A stretch of 61,315 nucleotides of DNA from Candidatus Rokuibacteriota bacterium. Its GTDB lineage: Bacteria > Methylomirabilota > Methylomirabilia > Rokubacteriales > CSP1-6. The translations under genes were made by a program, and so were the position numbers. The stretch's first letter is position 1. The number at the start of each line of letters is the position of its first letter. Positions 9,357-18,014 of the stretch are shown one piece after another. Below the pieces are notes generated by a model. That model was not told the DNA's origin and did no database searches. It saw only the letters and a program-made list of their open reading frames with translations. The stretch covers positions 1 to 61,315 of the forward strand of contig QHSU01000085.1 in NCBI GenBank assembly GCA_003220535.1. The letters run 5' to 3'.

Positions 9357-9471
9357 CGCCCTCGCGGCCTCCTCCCGGAGCACCGCGCAGCCAGGCCTCG
9401 GCTTCGGCGAGGTCGAGGAAAACCGCGAAGCCGGGATCGCTATCCGTCCTCCTCCAGAGGTCGTGCGCCAC
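9343..9471 (-). CDS. Possible 42-residue protein following pirin
   Basis: A short frame starts with GTG one base after the pirin stop codon and encodes 42 residues including a plausible FAVFLDLAEAEAWLRG helix, which resembles C-terminal ends of small STAS/SpoIIAA-like proteins. The tight spacing and reasonable composition argue for a real coupled small gene or the remnant of a longer one; the short length and overlap with the PHP gene argue against. No function can be given. Confidence 0.3.
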   Translation of the reverse strand: MAHDLWRRTDSDPGFAVFLDLAEAEAWLRGAPGGGREGASAV

Positions 9472-9472
9472 C

Positions 9473-10171
9473 TTAGGCCAGGTCGAACACCAGCACCTCG
9501 GCGGGCTCCAGGCCGATGAGGCGGAGCGAGGGCTGCGCGCTGACGGCGGCGCCGTCACTCTGCCAGAGGGGCTGGCCGTTGAGCGTCACGGCGCCGCGCG
9601 CGACCTGCACCCAAGCGTGGCGCTCGGGGTGGAGCTCATGAACCACCTCCTGGTCGCGCTCGAGCAGCACGGAGTAGAGACGGACATCCTGCTGGATGGT
9701 CACGGCCGAGCCGCTTCCCCGGGGCCCGGCGATCAGGCGCAGCGTGCCCTGCTTGTCCAGGTCGGGGATCGCCTTCTGCTCGTAGCTCGGCTCCGAGCCT
9801 CGCCGCTCCGGGACGATCCAGATCTGGAGGAAATGAACGAGCTCGGTCTGAGAGGGATTGAACTCGCTGTGGGTCACGCCGGTGCCCGCGCTCATCCGCT
9901 GGACTTCACCGGGCCGGATCACGGAGCCGGTCCCCAGGCTGTCCCGGTGCTGGAGCGCGCCGGCGAGCACGTAGCTGACGATCTCCATGTCTCGGTGCCC
10001 GTGGGTCGGGAACCCGCGACCGCGCTGCACGCGGTCCTCGTTGATGACGCGCAGGGCGCGGAACCCCATGTGGCTCGGGTCGTAGTATTCCCCGAACGAA
10101 AACGTGTGAGAGGTGTCGAGCCAGCCGAAATCGAAGTGGCCGCGGGCCGCGGCGGGACGCAGCGTGATCAC
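9473..10171 (-). CDS. Pirin family protein (YhhW-type bicupin)
   Basis: A 232-residue bicupin. HFDFGWLDTSHTFSFG opens the N-terminal cupin, and the metal-binding GFPTHGHRDMEIVSYV and GTGVTHSEFN segments give three His and one Glu. Bacterial members of this type include quercetinases; others are regulators. The GTG start overlaps the TGA of the response regulator (GTGA), so translation is probably coupled. Pirin downstream of an HPt-response-regulator pair is unusual and suggests a redox or stress role, which is inference. Confidence 0.9.
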   Translation of the reverse strand: MITLRPAAARGHFDFGWLDTSHTFSFGEYYDPSHMGFRALRVINEDRVQRGRGFPTHGHRDMEIVSYVLAGALQHRDSLGTGSVIRPGEVQRMSAGTGVTHSEFNPSQTELVHFLQIWIVPERRGSEPSYEQKAIPDLDKQGTLRLIAGPRGSGSAVTIQQDVRLYSVLLERDQEVVHELHPERHAWVQVARGAVTLNGQPLWQSDGAAVSAQPSLRLIGLEPAEVLVFDLA

Positions 10172-10809
10172 GTCCCGGTACCGGCCCGGCCGGCCTCCCT
10201 GATCCGGCGCAGTCGCTCGAGCTCGGGCTCGACGTACTTCGTACGGCACTCCGGACAGATCCCGTGCGTGAACTGGGCGTCGGAATGGCCCTCGATGTAC
10301 GTCTCGACCTGCTGCCAGTAGTTCTGGTCGTCGCGGACCTTCTTGCAGTAGGAGCAGATCGGCAAGAGTCCCTGGAGCTGCTTCACCCTGGCCAGCGCCT
10401 CTTCGAGCTCTCGCACCCGCTCGGCGAGGGCGGCCTGGAGCTCCAGCATCCGGAAGCCGACCTGGACCCGCGCACGCAGCTCCTCGCGCTCGAAGGGCTT
10501 CACGATGTAGTCGTCGGCGCCCGCTCCGAGCCCGGTCACGACGTCCTGGGTACGGGCCTTGGCCGTCACGAAGATGAGGTACGGCTTCGGCTCGCGCCCG
10601 AGGGCGCGGACCCGCGTGCAGAGCTCGAGGCCGTCCATTCCGGGCATCGTCCAGTCGAGAATGGCGAGCGTCGGCGAATCGTCGCGCTGAAAGATCTCCC
10701 ACGCCTGCTCGCCGCTGGACGCCGAGATGACCTGGTAGCCCCACGCGGTCAGCGAGGTCTCGTGCAGGCGCCGGACGATCGGCTCGTCGTCCACGATCAG
10801 CACCCTCAC
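10168..10809 (-). CDS. Response regulator with CheY-like receiver and Cys-rich C-terminal module
   Basis: A 213-residue regulator. The receiver domain (residues 1-120) has the acidic pair in IVDDEP, the phospho-acceptor Asp in LDWTMPG, the TAK segment with conserved Lys, and a final KPF. A short coiled coil follows (AALAERVRELEEALARVKQLQ), then a module beginning PICSYCKKVRDD and ending GICPEC, which holds two CxxC pairs and may bind metal. There is no DNA-binding or enzymatic output domain, so it probably acts by protein contact. GTG start overlapping the HPt stop (GTGA). Confidence 0.9.
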   Translation of the reverse strand: MRVLIVDDEPIVRRLHETSLTAWGYQVISASSGEQAWEIFQRDDSPTLAILDWTMPGMDGLELCTRVRALGREPKPYLIFVTAKARTQDVVTGLGAGADDYIVKPFEREELRARVQVGFRMLELQAALAERVRELEEALARVKQLQGLLPICSYCKKVRDDQNYWQQVETYIEGHSDAQFTHGICPECRTKYVEPELERLRRIREAGRAGTGT

Positions 10810-11186
10810 GGCGCCGCCTCGATGTCCAATCGTTCCGTCCACGCCGGGTCGGCGAAGAAGGCGCCGACGGCTTCGAGCTCGCGCGCGATCTCGGCGACGA
10901 GGGGCGGCCCGGTCTCCAGGCGTCCATCGTGGGCCGCGTCCTCGAGCGCCGTCGCCGCCTGCTGCAGACGCGAGGCCCCCAGAATCGCGGCCGAGCCCTT
11001 GAGGCTGTGCGCGATTTGCTCGAGCTGGTGGACGTCGACCGCGGTCATCGCCGCGCGCAGTGCCTCGAGCCGCTTGGGACCGTCTTCGACGAAGATCCCG
11101 ACCAGCTCACGCAGCAGCCGCTGGTCGCCGCCGAGCCAGCGCAGCGCCACCGCGAGATCGACGGGCCGCTCAACCGCTCCGTCCAC
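10806..11186 (-). CDS. HPt (histidine phosphotransfer) domain protein
   Basis: A 126-residue all-helical phosphotransfer protein; the phospho-accepting His is in IAHSLKGSAAILGA, around residue 58. It starts at GTG 11186 with GGAGG 9 bases upstream. It overlaps the response regulator by 4 bases and probably hands phosphate to or from that receiver. No cognate hybrid histidine kinase is in the window. The longer upstream frame is an artefact of the neighbouring MBL fragment. Confidence 0.85.
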   Translation of the reverse strand: MDGAVERPVDLAVALRWLGGDQRLLRELVGIFVEDGPKRLEALRAAMTAVDVHQLEQIAHSLKGSAAILGASRLQQAATALEDAAHDGRLETGPPLVAEIARELEAVGAFFADPAWTERLDIEAAP

Positions 11187-11190
11187 GACG

Positions 11191-11403
11191 TCACACCTCC
11201 GCCAAGTCCTCGTCGACGGCGATCGCGCCCGCGTCGCGCGGCGCCCGGCCGACGTCGAGCGCCCCCGCCTGGACGAGCTGGGCGCCGACGCCAGACCCGG
11301 CGTCGACCAGAACGCGCTCGTCGCCGAGCGAGAGGAGCGTCGCCGGGGCCCGCCGCTTCGGGTTTGGTGGTGGGCTCCCAGTGCCAAGAAGGACTGCGCG
11401 CAT
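11191..11403 (-). pseudogene. Truncated MBL-fold hydrolase, N-terminal fragment
   Basis: A 70-residue frame begins MRAVLLGTGSPPPNPKRRAP and continues LLSLGDERVLVDAGSGVGAQLVQAGA, a convincing N-terminus for a ribonuclease Z/arylsulfatase-like MBL protein of about 300 residues. It stops before the HxHxDH metal site, ending in unrelated residues immediately in front of the HPt gene. The likeliest reading is a deletion that fused the remnant to the HPt-regulator-pirin operon, so its old promoter may now drive that operon. Confidence 0.6.
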
Positions 11404-11450
11404 CGGCCTTGCGAGCGATACTAGCACAGGCCCGCAGTCGCTCCCGGTGT

Positions 11451-13073
11451 TCAGAACAGGCCGACGACGTTTCCTCTCTCGTCGATGTCGATCTCTTCGG
11501 CGCCGGGCACTTTCGGGAGGCCTGGCATCGTGAGGATGTCGCCCGCGTACGCGACGACGAACCCGGCGCCGGCGGAGAGCGCGGCGTCACGCACGGTGAT
11601 CGTGAACCCGCGCGGTCGGCCGGGCCGCTTCGGGTCGTCGCTGAGCGAGTTCTGCGTCTTCGCCACGCACACCGGCAGACGGCCGTGGCCCAGCGACTCG
11701 AAGCGCGACAGCTTGGTGGCGGCCAGCGGCGCGAACGCCACCCCGTCGGCGCCGTACACGCGCTTGGCGATCGTCTCGAGCTTCGCCGCGAGCCCGAGCT
11801 CGTCGGGATAGAGGTAACGGAAGGCCGAGCGGTCGCTGGACCGGATCGCGTCGAGGACCATGCCGGCGAGATCGGTTACGCCGGCGCCACCGAGCTCCCA
11901 GCCGCGCGACACGCCGAAGGGCACGCCGAGCGCGCGGCAGCTGGACGCGACCGCGCTCACGGCGGCATCGGTGTCGTCGGTGAAGCGATTCAGCGCGACG
12001 ACCGGGGGGATCCCGAAGAGACGGACGTTCTCGACGTGCTTGGCCAGGTTTTCCTCACCGTGCATCGCCAGGGCCCGCGTCGTAACGACGATGACCGCTG
12101 CCGAGGGCACCAGTCCTCCGGTCCGGCACTTGATGTCCACGAACTTCTCGGCGCCGAGGTCGCTCGCGAAGCCGGCCTCGGTGACGACGATCTCGCCGAG
12201 CTTGAGCCCGAGGCGGGTGGCGATGAGACTGTTGCAGCCGTGGGCGATGTTGCCGAACGGCCCGCCGTGGACGAGCGCGGGCGTGGCCTCGAGCGTCTGG
12301 ACGAGGTTAGGCTTGATCGCGTCCTTCATGAGGACCGCCATCGCGCCGGCGGCGCGGAGGTCGCGCGCCGTGACGAGCGTCCCCTCGCCCTTCTCGGCGA
12401 CGACGACGCGCTCGACACGCGCCTTGAAGTCCTGCAGGTCGCGCGCCAAGCAGAGGATCGCCATGACCTCAGAGGCGACCGTGATGTCGAAGCCGCTTTC
12501 TCGCGGGACGCCGTGCGCTGGCCCGCCCATGCCGACGACGAGGCGTCGGAGGGCGCGGTCGTTCATGTCGATAACGCGCTTCCAGAGGATCCGCCTGACG
12601 TCGAGCCCGAGCGTGTTGCCCTGCGCCAGATGATTGTCCAGCATCGCGGCGAGGAGGTTGTGCGCGGCGCCGATCGCGTGCATGTCGCCGGTGAAGTGGA
12701 GGTTGATGTCCTCCATCGGCGCCAGCTGGGTGTGTCCCCCGCCCGTTCCGCCGCCTTTCACTCCGAACACCGGCCCGAGCGACGGCTCGCGAATCGCGAC
12801 GATCGCACGTTTCCCGAGCCGCCGCAGCCCGTCGGCGAGGCCGATCGTAGTGGTGGACTTGCCTTCGCCCGCGGGTGTCGGGGTCATCGCCGTCACCAGG
12901 ACGAGCGCCCCGTCCGAGCGAGCGCTCGCTCGCTCGATCGCCTCCCAGCGGATTTTCGCCTTGTAGCTCCCGTAAAGCTCGAGGTCGCTGCCATTCAGCC
13001 CGAGCGCCTCGCCGATCGCCTGGATCGGCTGGAGCTTCACTGCGCGGGCGATGTCGATGTCCTGTTTTCCCAT
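11451..13073 (-). CDS. fhs: Formate--tetrahydrofolate ligase
   Basis: A 540-residue enzyme that makes 10-formyl-THF from formate, THF and ATP in the cytoplasm. The P-loop TPAGEGKSTTTIGL is near residue 64, and GVKGGGTGGGHTQLAPMEDINLHF and the FGVSRGWELGG region match the family. Length is close to the usual 555-560. The ATG at 13073 is chosen because homology begins at MGKQDIDIARA; the frame is open further upstream. It supplies one-carbon units for purines and formyl-Met, and the cyclo-ligase-like protein at 39812 is another folate-related gene in the window. Confidence 0.95.
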   Translation of the reverse strand: MGKQDIDIARAVKLQPIQAIGEALGLNGSDLELYGSYKAKIRWEAIERASARSDGALVLVTAMTPTPAGEGKSTTTIGLADGLRRLGKRAIVAIREPSLGPVFGVKGGGTGGGHTQLAPMEDINLHFTGDMHAIGAAHNLLAAMLDNHLAQGNTLGLDVRRILWKRVIDMNDRALRRLVVGMGGPAHGVPRESGFDITVASEVMAILCLARDLQDFKARVERVVVAEKGEGTLVTARDLRAAGAMAVLMKDAIKPNLVQTLEATPALVHGGPFGNIAHGCNSLIATRLGLKLGEIVVTEAGFASDLGAEKFVDIKCRTGGLVPSAAVIVVTTRALAMHGEENLAKHVENVRLFGIPPVVALNRFTDDTDAAVSAVASSCRALGVPFGVSRGWELGGAGVTDLAGMVLDAIRSSDRSAFRYLYPDELGLAAKLETIAKRVYGADGVAFAPLAATKLSRFESLGHGRLPVCVAKTQNSLSDDPKRPGRPRGFTITVRDAALSAGAGFVVAYAGDILTMPGLPKVPGAEEIDIDERGNVVGLF

Positions 13074-13083
13074 CGTTCGGTCC

Positions 13084-15408
13084 TCATGTCGGCCGCTCCG
13101 GGCGCGCGTCCACGCGGCGCAGGAGCGACTCGGGGCGTATCGGAAGCTTCGTGATCCGCGCGCCGAGGTGACGCACGGCGTCGGCGACCGCGTTGGCGAT
13201 CGTCGCGGGCGCGCCAATCGTCCCTCCCTCGCCCATCCCCTTCACGCCTCCGGGCGTGAGGGGCGACGGCGTCTCGAGATGGCTGATCTCGAGCGCTGGG
13301 AGATCGTCGGCCTTGGGTAGCGCGTACTCCATGAGCGTCGCGGTGAGGAGCTGGCCGTCGGCGTCGTACACGACGGCCTCGAGGAGCGCCTCCCCGATGC
13401 CCTGCGCCACCGCGCCGTGGATCTGGCCTTCCACGATCATCGGGTTGATCACGGGTCCGCAGTCCTCGACGACCGCGTAGCGCTTGACCGTGACGCGTCC
13501 CGTGTCGGGATCGATCTCGACGACCGCCGCGTGGACCGCGCCCGAGAACGTCGGCCCGGGCGGGTCGAAGTAGACGGTCGCTTCGAGGCCGGGTGCCAGG
13601 CCGCCCGGCAAGCCGCCGAGCGGCGGCGCATACGCGATCCGCGCGATCTCGGCGAGACCGATGGCGCGATCGGGAAAGCCGCGCACCCACGCGCGTCCGC
13701 CGCCGAGCACGACGTCGGCGGCGCTCGCTTCCAGGCGGTGCGCCGCGAGCGCACGAATCTTCTCACCGACCACGTCGGCGGCGGCGCCCGCGCTGCCGAG
13801 CATCGAGATCGTTCCCCGGCTTCCGAAGGTGCCGCTGCCGCGCGGCGAGCTGGTCGTGTCGACGGGCTGCAGGCGGACACTCTCCAGAGCCAGGCCCAGA
13901 CGATCGGCCACGATCTGGGCGACCGTGGTCGCGTGTCCCTGGCCCTGCGTCGGGAAGCTCACGGCGCACCGGACGGTGGCGTCCGGGTCCACCCGGACCG
14001 TCGCCGCTTCGATGCCGGGCACGTCGGTCATTCCGCGCCGCCGGAAGACCGACGATCCCATCCCCGTGTACTCGGTGTAGCAGGCGATGCCGATCCCGAC
14101 CAGACGCCCGGCCGCGCGCGCCGCCTGCTGCTCGCGGCGCAGCTTTTCGTACTCGATCGCGGCCAGGACCTGTTCGAGCGCCTTCGGGAAATCGCCGCTG
14201 TCGTATGTGAACCCGGTCGCCGAGGTGAACGGATAGGCGTGGCCAGGGATGAGGTTGCGCCGGCGGGCTTCGGCCGGGTCCAGACCGGCGCGCTCGGCGA
14301 CGAGGTCGAGCAGGCGCTCGATCACGAACGCCCCCATCGTCATGCCGACACCGCGATAGGCGCCGAGCGGCGGTTTGTGAGTCGCCAGCGCGAGCGCCTC
14401 GTATTCGTACACCGGCGTCCGATAGGGGCCCGGCAGGATGCTCGCGGTTCCCAGGGGCTCGAGGGCCCCGGTCGTCGGGTACGCGTGATAGGCGCCGCCG
14501 TCGGACAGGACGCGCGCCCGCAGAGCGAGCAACGTGCCATCGGCCGCGGCGGCGACCTCGACCGTCGTCCGCTGCTCGCGTGCCTGAGTCGCCGCGGCGA
14601 GATTTTCGCGGCGCTCCTCGATCCATTTCAGGGGACGGCCGAGCTTTCGCGCCAGCGCGGCCACGGCGACGTCCTCCGGGAAGACCTGCATCTTGAGCCC
14701 GAAGCCGCCGCCCACGTCGGGCGTCACGATCCGCACGCAGCTCTCCGGGAGGTCGAGGGCTGTCGCCAGCGCGGTGCGCATGATCGACGGGCTCTGGCTG
14801 GGCGACCAGACCGTGAGCACCTCGCCGTCCCAGTCGGCCACCATGCCCCGCGGCTCGAGCGGAGAGGGCGCGCAGCGACCGTGCCCGAACGTCTCGCCGA
14901 CGACGATCGCCGCGCGCGCGAAGGCGCCGTCGACATCGCCCTGCCGGTGGCGTCGATGGAACAGCACCTGGTCCGCCGCGAGTGCCTGGTCCAGGGTGGC
15001 GACGGCCGGCAGCGGCTCCCAGTCGACCGAGATCAGCTCCCGCGCGTCGGCCCCGACATCTGGGCTCGCGGCGACCACGGCGGCCACCGCCTCGCCAGAG
15101 AACCGCGCGACGCCGTCGGCCAGCGCGGGCCATGCCGTCGAGGTGAACCCCTCGCCCTCGAACCGGGGCGTGAGCGGCTTCGCCACCGCCCGCAGCTCGT
15201 CGCCGGTGACGACCGCGAGAACGCCGGGCAGCGCTCGGGCCGCCGTCGCGTCGATTCGGCGGATCCGCGCGTGCGCGTGGGGGCTCCGAGCGAAGCTCAC
15301 GGATAGCACCGTGGGCAGCATCAGATCGTCGAGAAATCGTCCGCGACCCGTCAGGAGCCGCGGGTCTTCGAGGCGCCGCACGCGCGTCCCCGTATAGCGA
15401 TGGGTCAT
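13084..15408 (-). CDS. Xanthine dehydrogenase-family molybdopterin-binding subunit (CoxL-like)
   Basis: A 774-residue large subunit of a molybdenum hydroxylase. The start RRLEDPRLLTGRGRFLDDL, the cofactor motif GGGFGLKMQ, and GMGEGGTIGAPATIANA with the presumed catalytic Glu are present. The active-site loop reads AYRGVGMTMG, unlike the AYRCSFR loop of form I CO dehydrogenase, so CO oxidation is unlikely; a hydroxylase for a heterocycle or aldehyde fits better. The usual FAD and 2Fe-2S subunits are not adjacent. An in-frame GTG at 15417 is an alternative start. It sits 10 bases upstream of fhs on the same strand. Confidence 0.9.
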   Translation of the reverse strand: MTHRYTGTRVRRLEDPRLLTGRGRFLDDLMLPTVLSVSFARSPHAHARIRRIDATAARALPGVLAVVTGDELRAVAKPLTPRFEGEGFTSTAWPALADGVARFSGEAVAAVVAASPDVGADARELISVDWEPLPAVATLDQALAADQVLFHRRHRQGDVDGAFARAAIVVGETFGHGRCAPSPLEPRGMVADWDGEVLTVWSPSQSPSIMRTALATALDLPESCVRIVTPDVGGGFGLKMQVFPEDVAVAALARKLGRPLKWIEERRENLAAATQAREQRTTVEVAAAADGTLLALRARVLSDGGAYHAYPTTGALEPLGTASILPGPYRTPVYEYEALALATHKPPLGAYRGVGMTMGAFVIERLLDLVAERAGLDPAEARRRNLIPGHAYPFTSATGFTYDSGDFPKALEQVLAAIEYEKLRREQQAARAAGRLVGIGIACYTEYTGMGSSVFRRRGMTDVPGIEAATVRVDPDATVRCAVSFPTQGQGHATTVAQIVADRLGLALESVRLQPVDTTSSPRGSGTFGSRGTISMLGSAGAAADVVGEKIRALAAHRLEASAADVVLGGGRAWVRGFPDRAIGLAEIARIAYAPPLGGLPGGLAPGLEATVYFDPPGPTFSGAVHAAVVEIDPDTGRVTVKRYAVVEDCGPVINPMIVEGQIHGAVAQGIGEALLEAVVYDADGQLLTATLMEYALPKADDLPALEISHLETPSPLTPGGVKGMGEGGTIGAPATIANAVADAVRHLGARITKLPIRPESLLRRVDARPERPT

Positions 15409-15427
15409 CGGAGCCACGGCCGGCCTC

Positions 15428-16654
15428 TCATTCGCCGAGGCGATGGAACACGAGCCCGTCCAGCAGCTTGGGATAGAAGTGGGTGGATTTCTGCGGCAGG
15501 AGCTCGCCGCCGCGCACCACCGCCTGGAGCTCGTCGGGCGTCGTCTCGGCGATCAGGAACGCCGCCTGGCACTTGCCCTCGCGCGCGAGCTGGATCGCCT
15601 CGGCGCGGTCGGCCGTGTAGTCGACGTGCGTCTTCGCGTCGAGCCTGGCGTCAGTGATGCCGAGCAGCGGACGGAGTAATCCCTCGTGGAGAATCGACAC
15701 CGCGAGCCCACGCCAGCTGGCTGACGTCTTTTCGGGCCACGCGATGCGTTCGAACTCGGCGGCCTTGAGTCTCAGCAGGGCCGCGTCCGATCCGCTGACG
15801 ACGCCGATCATCCGAGTCTCGAGGCGGGCGGCCAGCGGGTCGGGCAGCGGGGCCACGTCGAACCAGCGGGCCGCCGCCTGCATCAAGTCGTCGAAGTCGA
15901 AGCCCTGAACGTTATGCACGAGGCGATGGTTCGGGAAGATCGTGAGCCCCGGCGCCTCGAGCGTGAAGAACGCCATCAGCTTGTGGGCGGCGCCGGGATG
16001 GTGCTCTGCGTAGGCCACCGCCGTCTCGTACCGGTGGTGCCCGTCGGCGATGATCACCTGGCGCGGCGCCATCAGCGCCTGGACGCGCGCGATCGCGGTC
16101 TCATCCGTCACCCGCCAGAGCCGGTGGCGCTCGCCCTTGAGGTCGCGCGCCTCGACGATCGCCGCGCCGACGGGGGTCGTGGCGCGCCGGAGCTCGCCGT
16201 CCGGGTCGCTCGCCAGCATGAAGAGCAGGCCGACGTCGGCCGCCGTCGCCTCGAGCAGGTCCCTCCGGTCACGCTTCGGCCCGGCGTGCGTCCGCTCGTG
16301 CGGCAGCACGACGCCGCGGCCGTAGTCGCTCACCTCGCCGAGCGCGACGAAGCCCGTCCGCGTCACCGACTGGCCGGCGACGGTGTAGGTCTGGTCGTAC
16401 GGATAGATCGCTGGGCGCTCGTCACGCCGCCACACGCCCTCGGCCAGCCAGGCGTCCAGCACCTGCCGCGCCCGACGGTACTTGTCGGCGGCGTCCTTCG
16501 GGTACGTGACCCGGACGATGTTGTGGGGGCTCATCGCGTAGAGGCGGTCCTGCGTCTCGACGCTGATCTGGTCGTACGGGGGCGCGACGACCGTCGAGAT
16601 GTCGCGCGCCGTGTCGCCGCCGTATCGGTAGCCTCGAAGGGGCTTGATCTCCAT
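15428..16654 (-). CDS. DUF1015 family protein
   Basis: A 408-residue protein of the widespread DUF1015 family. The opening KPLRGYRYGGD, the VVAPPYDQI segment near residue 30 and the conserved IADGHHRYETAVAY motif in the middle are all present. The DGHHR motif recalls ParB/SerK-type nucleotide-using folds, so a kinase or nucleotide-binding role has been suggested for relatives; no function is established that I can assert here. ATG at 16654, leading a leftward set with the molybdopterin subunit and fhs. Confidence 0.85.
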   Translation of the reverse strand: MEIKPLRGYRYGGDTARDISTVVAPPYDQISVETQDRLYAMSPHNIVRVTYPKDAADKYRRARQVLDAWLAEGVWRRDERPAIYPYDQTYTVAGQSVTRTGFVALGEVSDYGRGVVLPHERTHAGPKRDRRDLLEATAADVGLLFMLASDPDGELRRATTPVGAAIVEARDLKGERHRLWRVTDETAIARVQALMAPRQVIIADGHHRYETAVAYAEHHPGAAHKLMAFFTLEAPGLTIFPNHRLVHNVQGFDFDDLMQAAARWFDVAPLPDPLAARLETRMIGVVSGSDAALLRLKAAEFERIAWPEKTSASWRGLAVSILHEGLLRPLLGITDARLDAKTHVDYTADRAEAIQLAREGKCQAAFLIAETTPDELQAVVRGGELLPQKSTHFYPKLLDGLVFHRLGE

Positions 16655-16809
16655 GTCTATCGTCGCGGCCCGTGCCGGACGTCGCGCGAGGAATGTCAGA
16701 CCAAATCCGTGAGAAGTCAAGCTGCCGGAGCACGCGCCCAAGGTCGATTCGCGGTAAACTGTCGCCCACGAATCACCCCGGGGGCGTGAGCCCTCGTCGG
16801 AGGCGGCGG

Positions 16810-17154
16810 ATGGGCAACGTGGAGCGCTGTGACAAGACGCTGCCGGTCAACGAGATGATGTTCCACGTCCGCCGCGACGCCGCACTGCGTGCGCGATTCG
16901 TCGACGACCTCGAAGCGCTCGCGCGAGAGTTCGGGCTGAGTCGCGCCGAGTACGAGGCCCTGCGCGACAAGGACCCGCGCCGGATGATGGACCTCGGCGT
17001 GCATCAATACTACGTGCCCCAGATCCTCCGGCTGTTCTTCGGCGCCGCCCACAACAGTAACGCCAGCGCCGCGCTCGAGTGTTACCAGCGCGCGTACCCC
17101 GAGGAGACGGCGAGGGCGATGGCCCTGCAGGCCCGGCTCGAAGGAGCGCGGTAG
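16810..17154 (+). CDS. LigA-type alpha subunit of a class III extradiol dioxygenase
   Basis: A 114-residue small helical subunit like the alpha chain of protocatechuate 4,5-dioxygenase. The family pattern is seen in FGLSRAEYEALRDKDPRRMMDLGVHQY, where the helix caps the active site of LigB. GGAGG stands 6 bases before the ATG. The stop TAG shares a base with the GTG of the LigB gene (TAGTG), so the two subunits should be made in equal amounts. It complements the following gene to form one enzyme. Confidence 0.85.
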   Translation: MGNVERCDKTLPVNEMMFHVRRDAALRARFVDDLEALAREFGLSRAEYEALRDKDPRRMMDLGVHQYYVPQILRLFFGAAHNSNASAALECYQRAYPEETARAMALQARLEGAR

Positions 17155-17996
17155 TGGCCCGCGTCGTCGCCGTCATGGCCATGACCCATTCGCCGGGCCT
17201 CACAGGGTGGTTCACGCGGGCCTCCCGGGAATACCAGCAGCTGGCGCTCCAGGCGACCGCCGAGATGCGGCGCCGCCTGGAGGCGGCGCGCCCGGACGTC
17301 GTCGTGATGTTCAGTAACGATCACCTGCTCAACTGGCCGATCAACAACATGCCGGAGTACACCGTCGGCATCGGCGAGGAGCACGTCGGGCCCGCCGAGT
17401 GGTTCGACGAGTGGCTCGCGATGGAGAAGTACCGGGTACCGGGCCACGCGCCGCTCGCGCGGTGGATCGTCAACGAGGGCGCGCGGCGCGGGTTGGCGCT
17501 CGCCTACCTGCGCGAGATGCAGTTCGACGACGGCATCTCGGTGCCGACTCACTACTTGAACCCCGACGCTCAGTTCCGGCTGGTCCCGGTCACGATGAAC
17601 TGCACGGTTCCACCGATCCCGACGCCCGAGCGCGCGTACCACGTCGGCACGCTCATGCGCGAGATGCTCGCGCAATTTCCCGGCGACGAGCGCATCGCGG
17701 TGATCGCGACCGGCGGGCTCTCGCACGAGCCGGGGGGACCGCGCTACTTCTGGGTTGACGAGGAGTTCGATCGGTGGTTCCTCGACCTCTTGAAGCAGGG
17801 TGACCACGTGGCCTTGCTTCGCGAGTGTACGCTCGAGCGCATGGAAGCGGCCGGCTCGGGGGGCACCGCCGAGCTCCTCGCATGGGTGCTCGTCCTCGCC
17901 TTCACCCGAGGCCCGGCGGACGTCCTCGCCTACATGCCCGCGGTGGCCTGGCGCTCGGGCACGGGCATGGTGGTCTGGAACGAGCTGGCGCGATGA
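17154..17996 (+). CDS. LigB-type catalytic subunit of a class III extradiol ring-cleavage dioxygenase
   Basis: A 280-residue catalytic subunit that would cleave a catecholic ring next to the hydroxyls with Fe(II) and oxygen. The His of MTHSPGLTG near residue 11, the His of FSNDHLLNW near residue 60, and a GGLSHEPGG segment with the general-acid-type His match the family; a late Glu completes the metal site. The exact substrate (protocatechuate, gallate or another) cannot be read. It follows LigA directly, and an amide hydrolase and two F420-linked families lie downstream on the same strand. Confidence 0.9.
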   Translation: MARVVAVMAMTHSPGLTGWFTRASREYQQLALQATAEMRRRLEAARPDVVVMFSNDHLLNWPINNMPEYTVGIGEEHVGPAEWFDEWLAMEKYRVPGHAPLARWIVNEGARRGLALAYLREMQFDDGISVPTHYLNPDAQFRLVPVTMNCTVPPIPTPERAYHVGTLMREMLAQFPGDERIAVIATGGLSHEPGGPRYFWVDEEFDRWFLDLLKQGDHVALLRECTLERMEAAGSGGTAELLAWVLVLAFTRGPADVLAYMPAVAWRSGTGMVVWNELAR

Positions 17997-18014
17997 CCGG
18001 AGGGTCCTGACACG

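Noticed and set aside
13417..15306. Plus-strand open frame of 629 codons
   Set aside because: Shadow of the molybdopterin hydroxylase gene; Asp/Arg-rich with no motifs.
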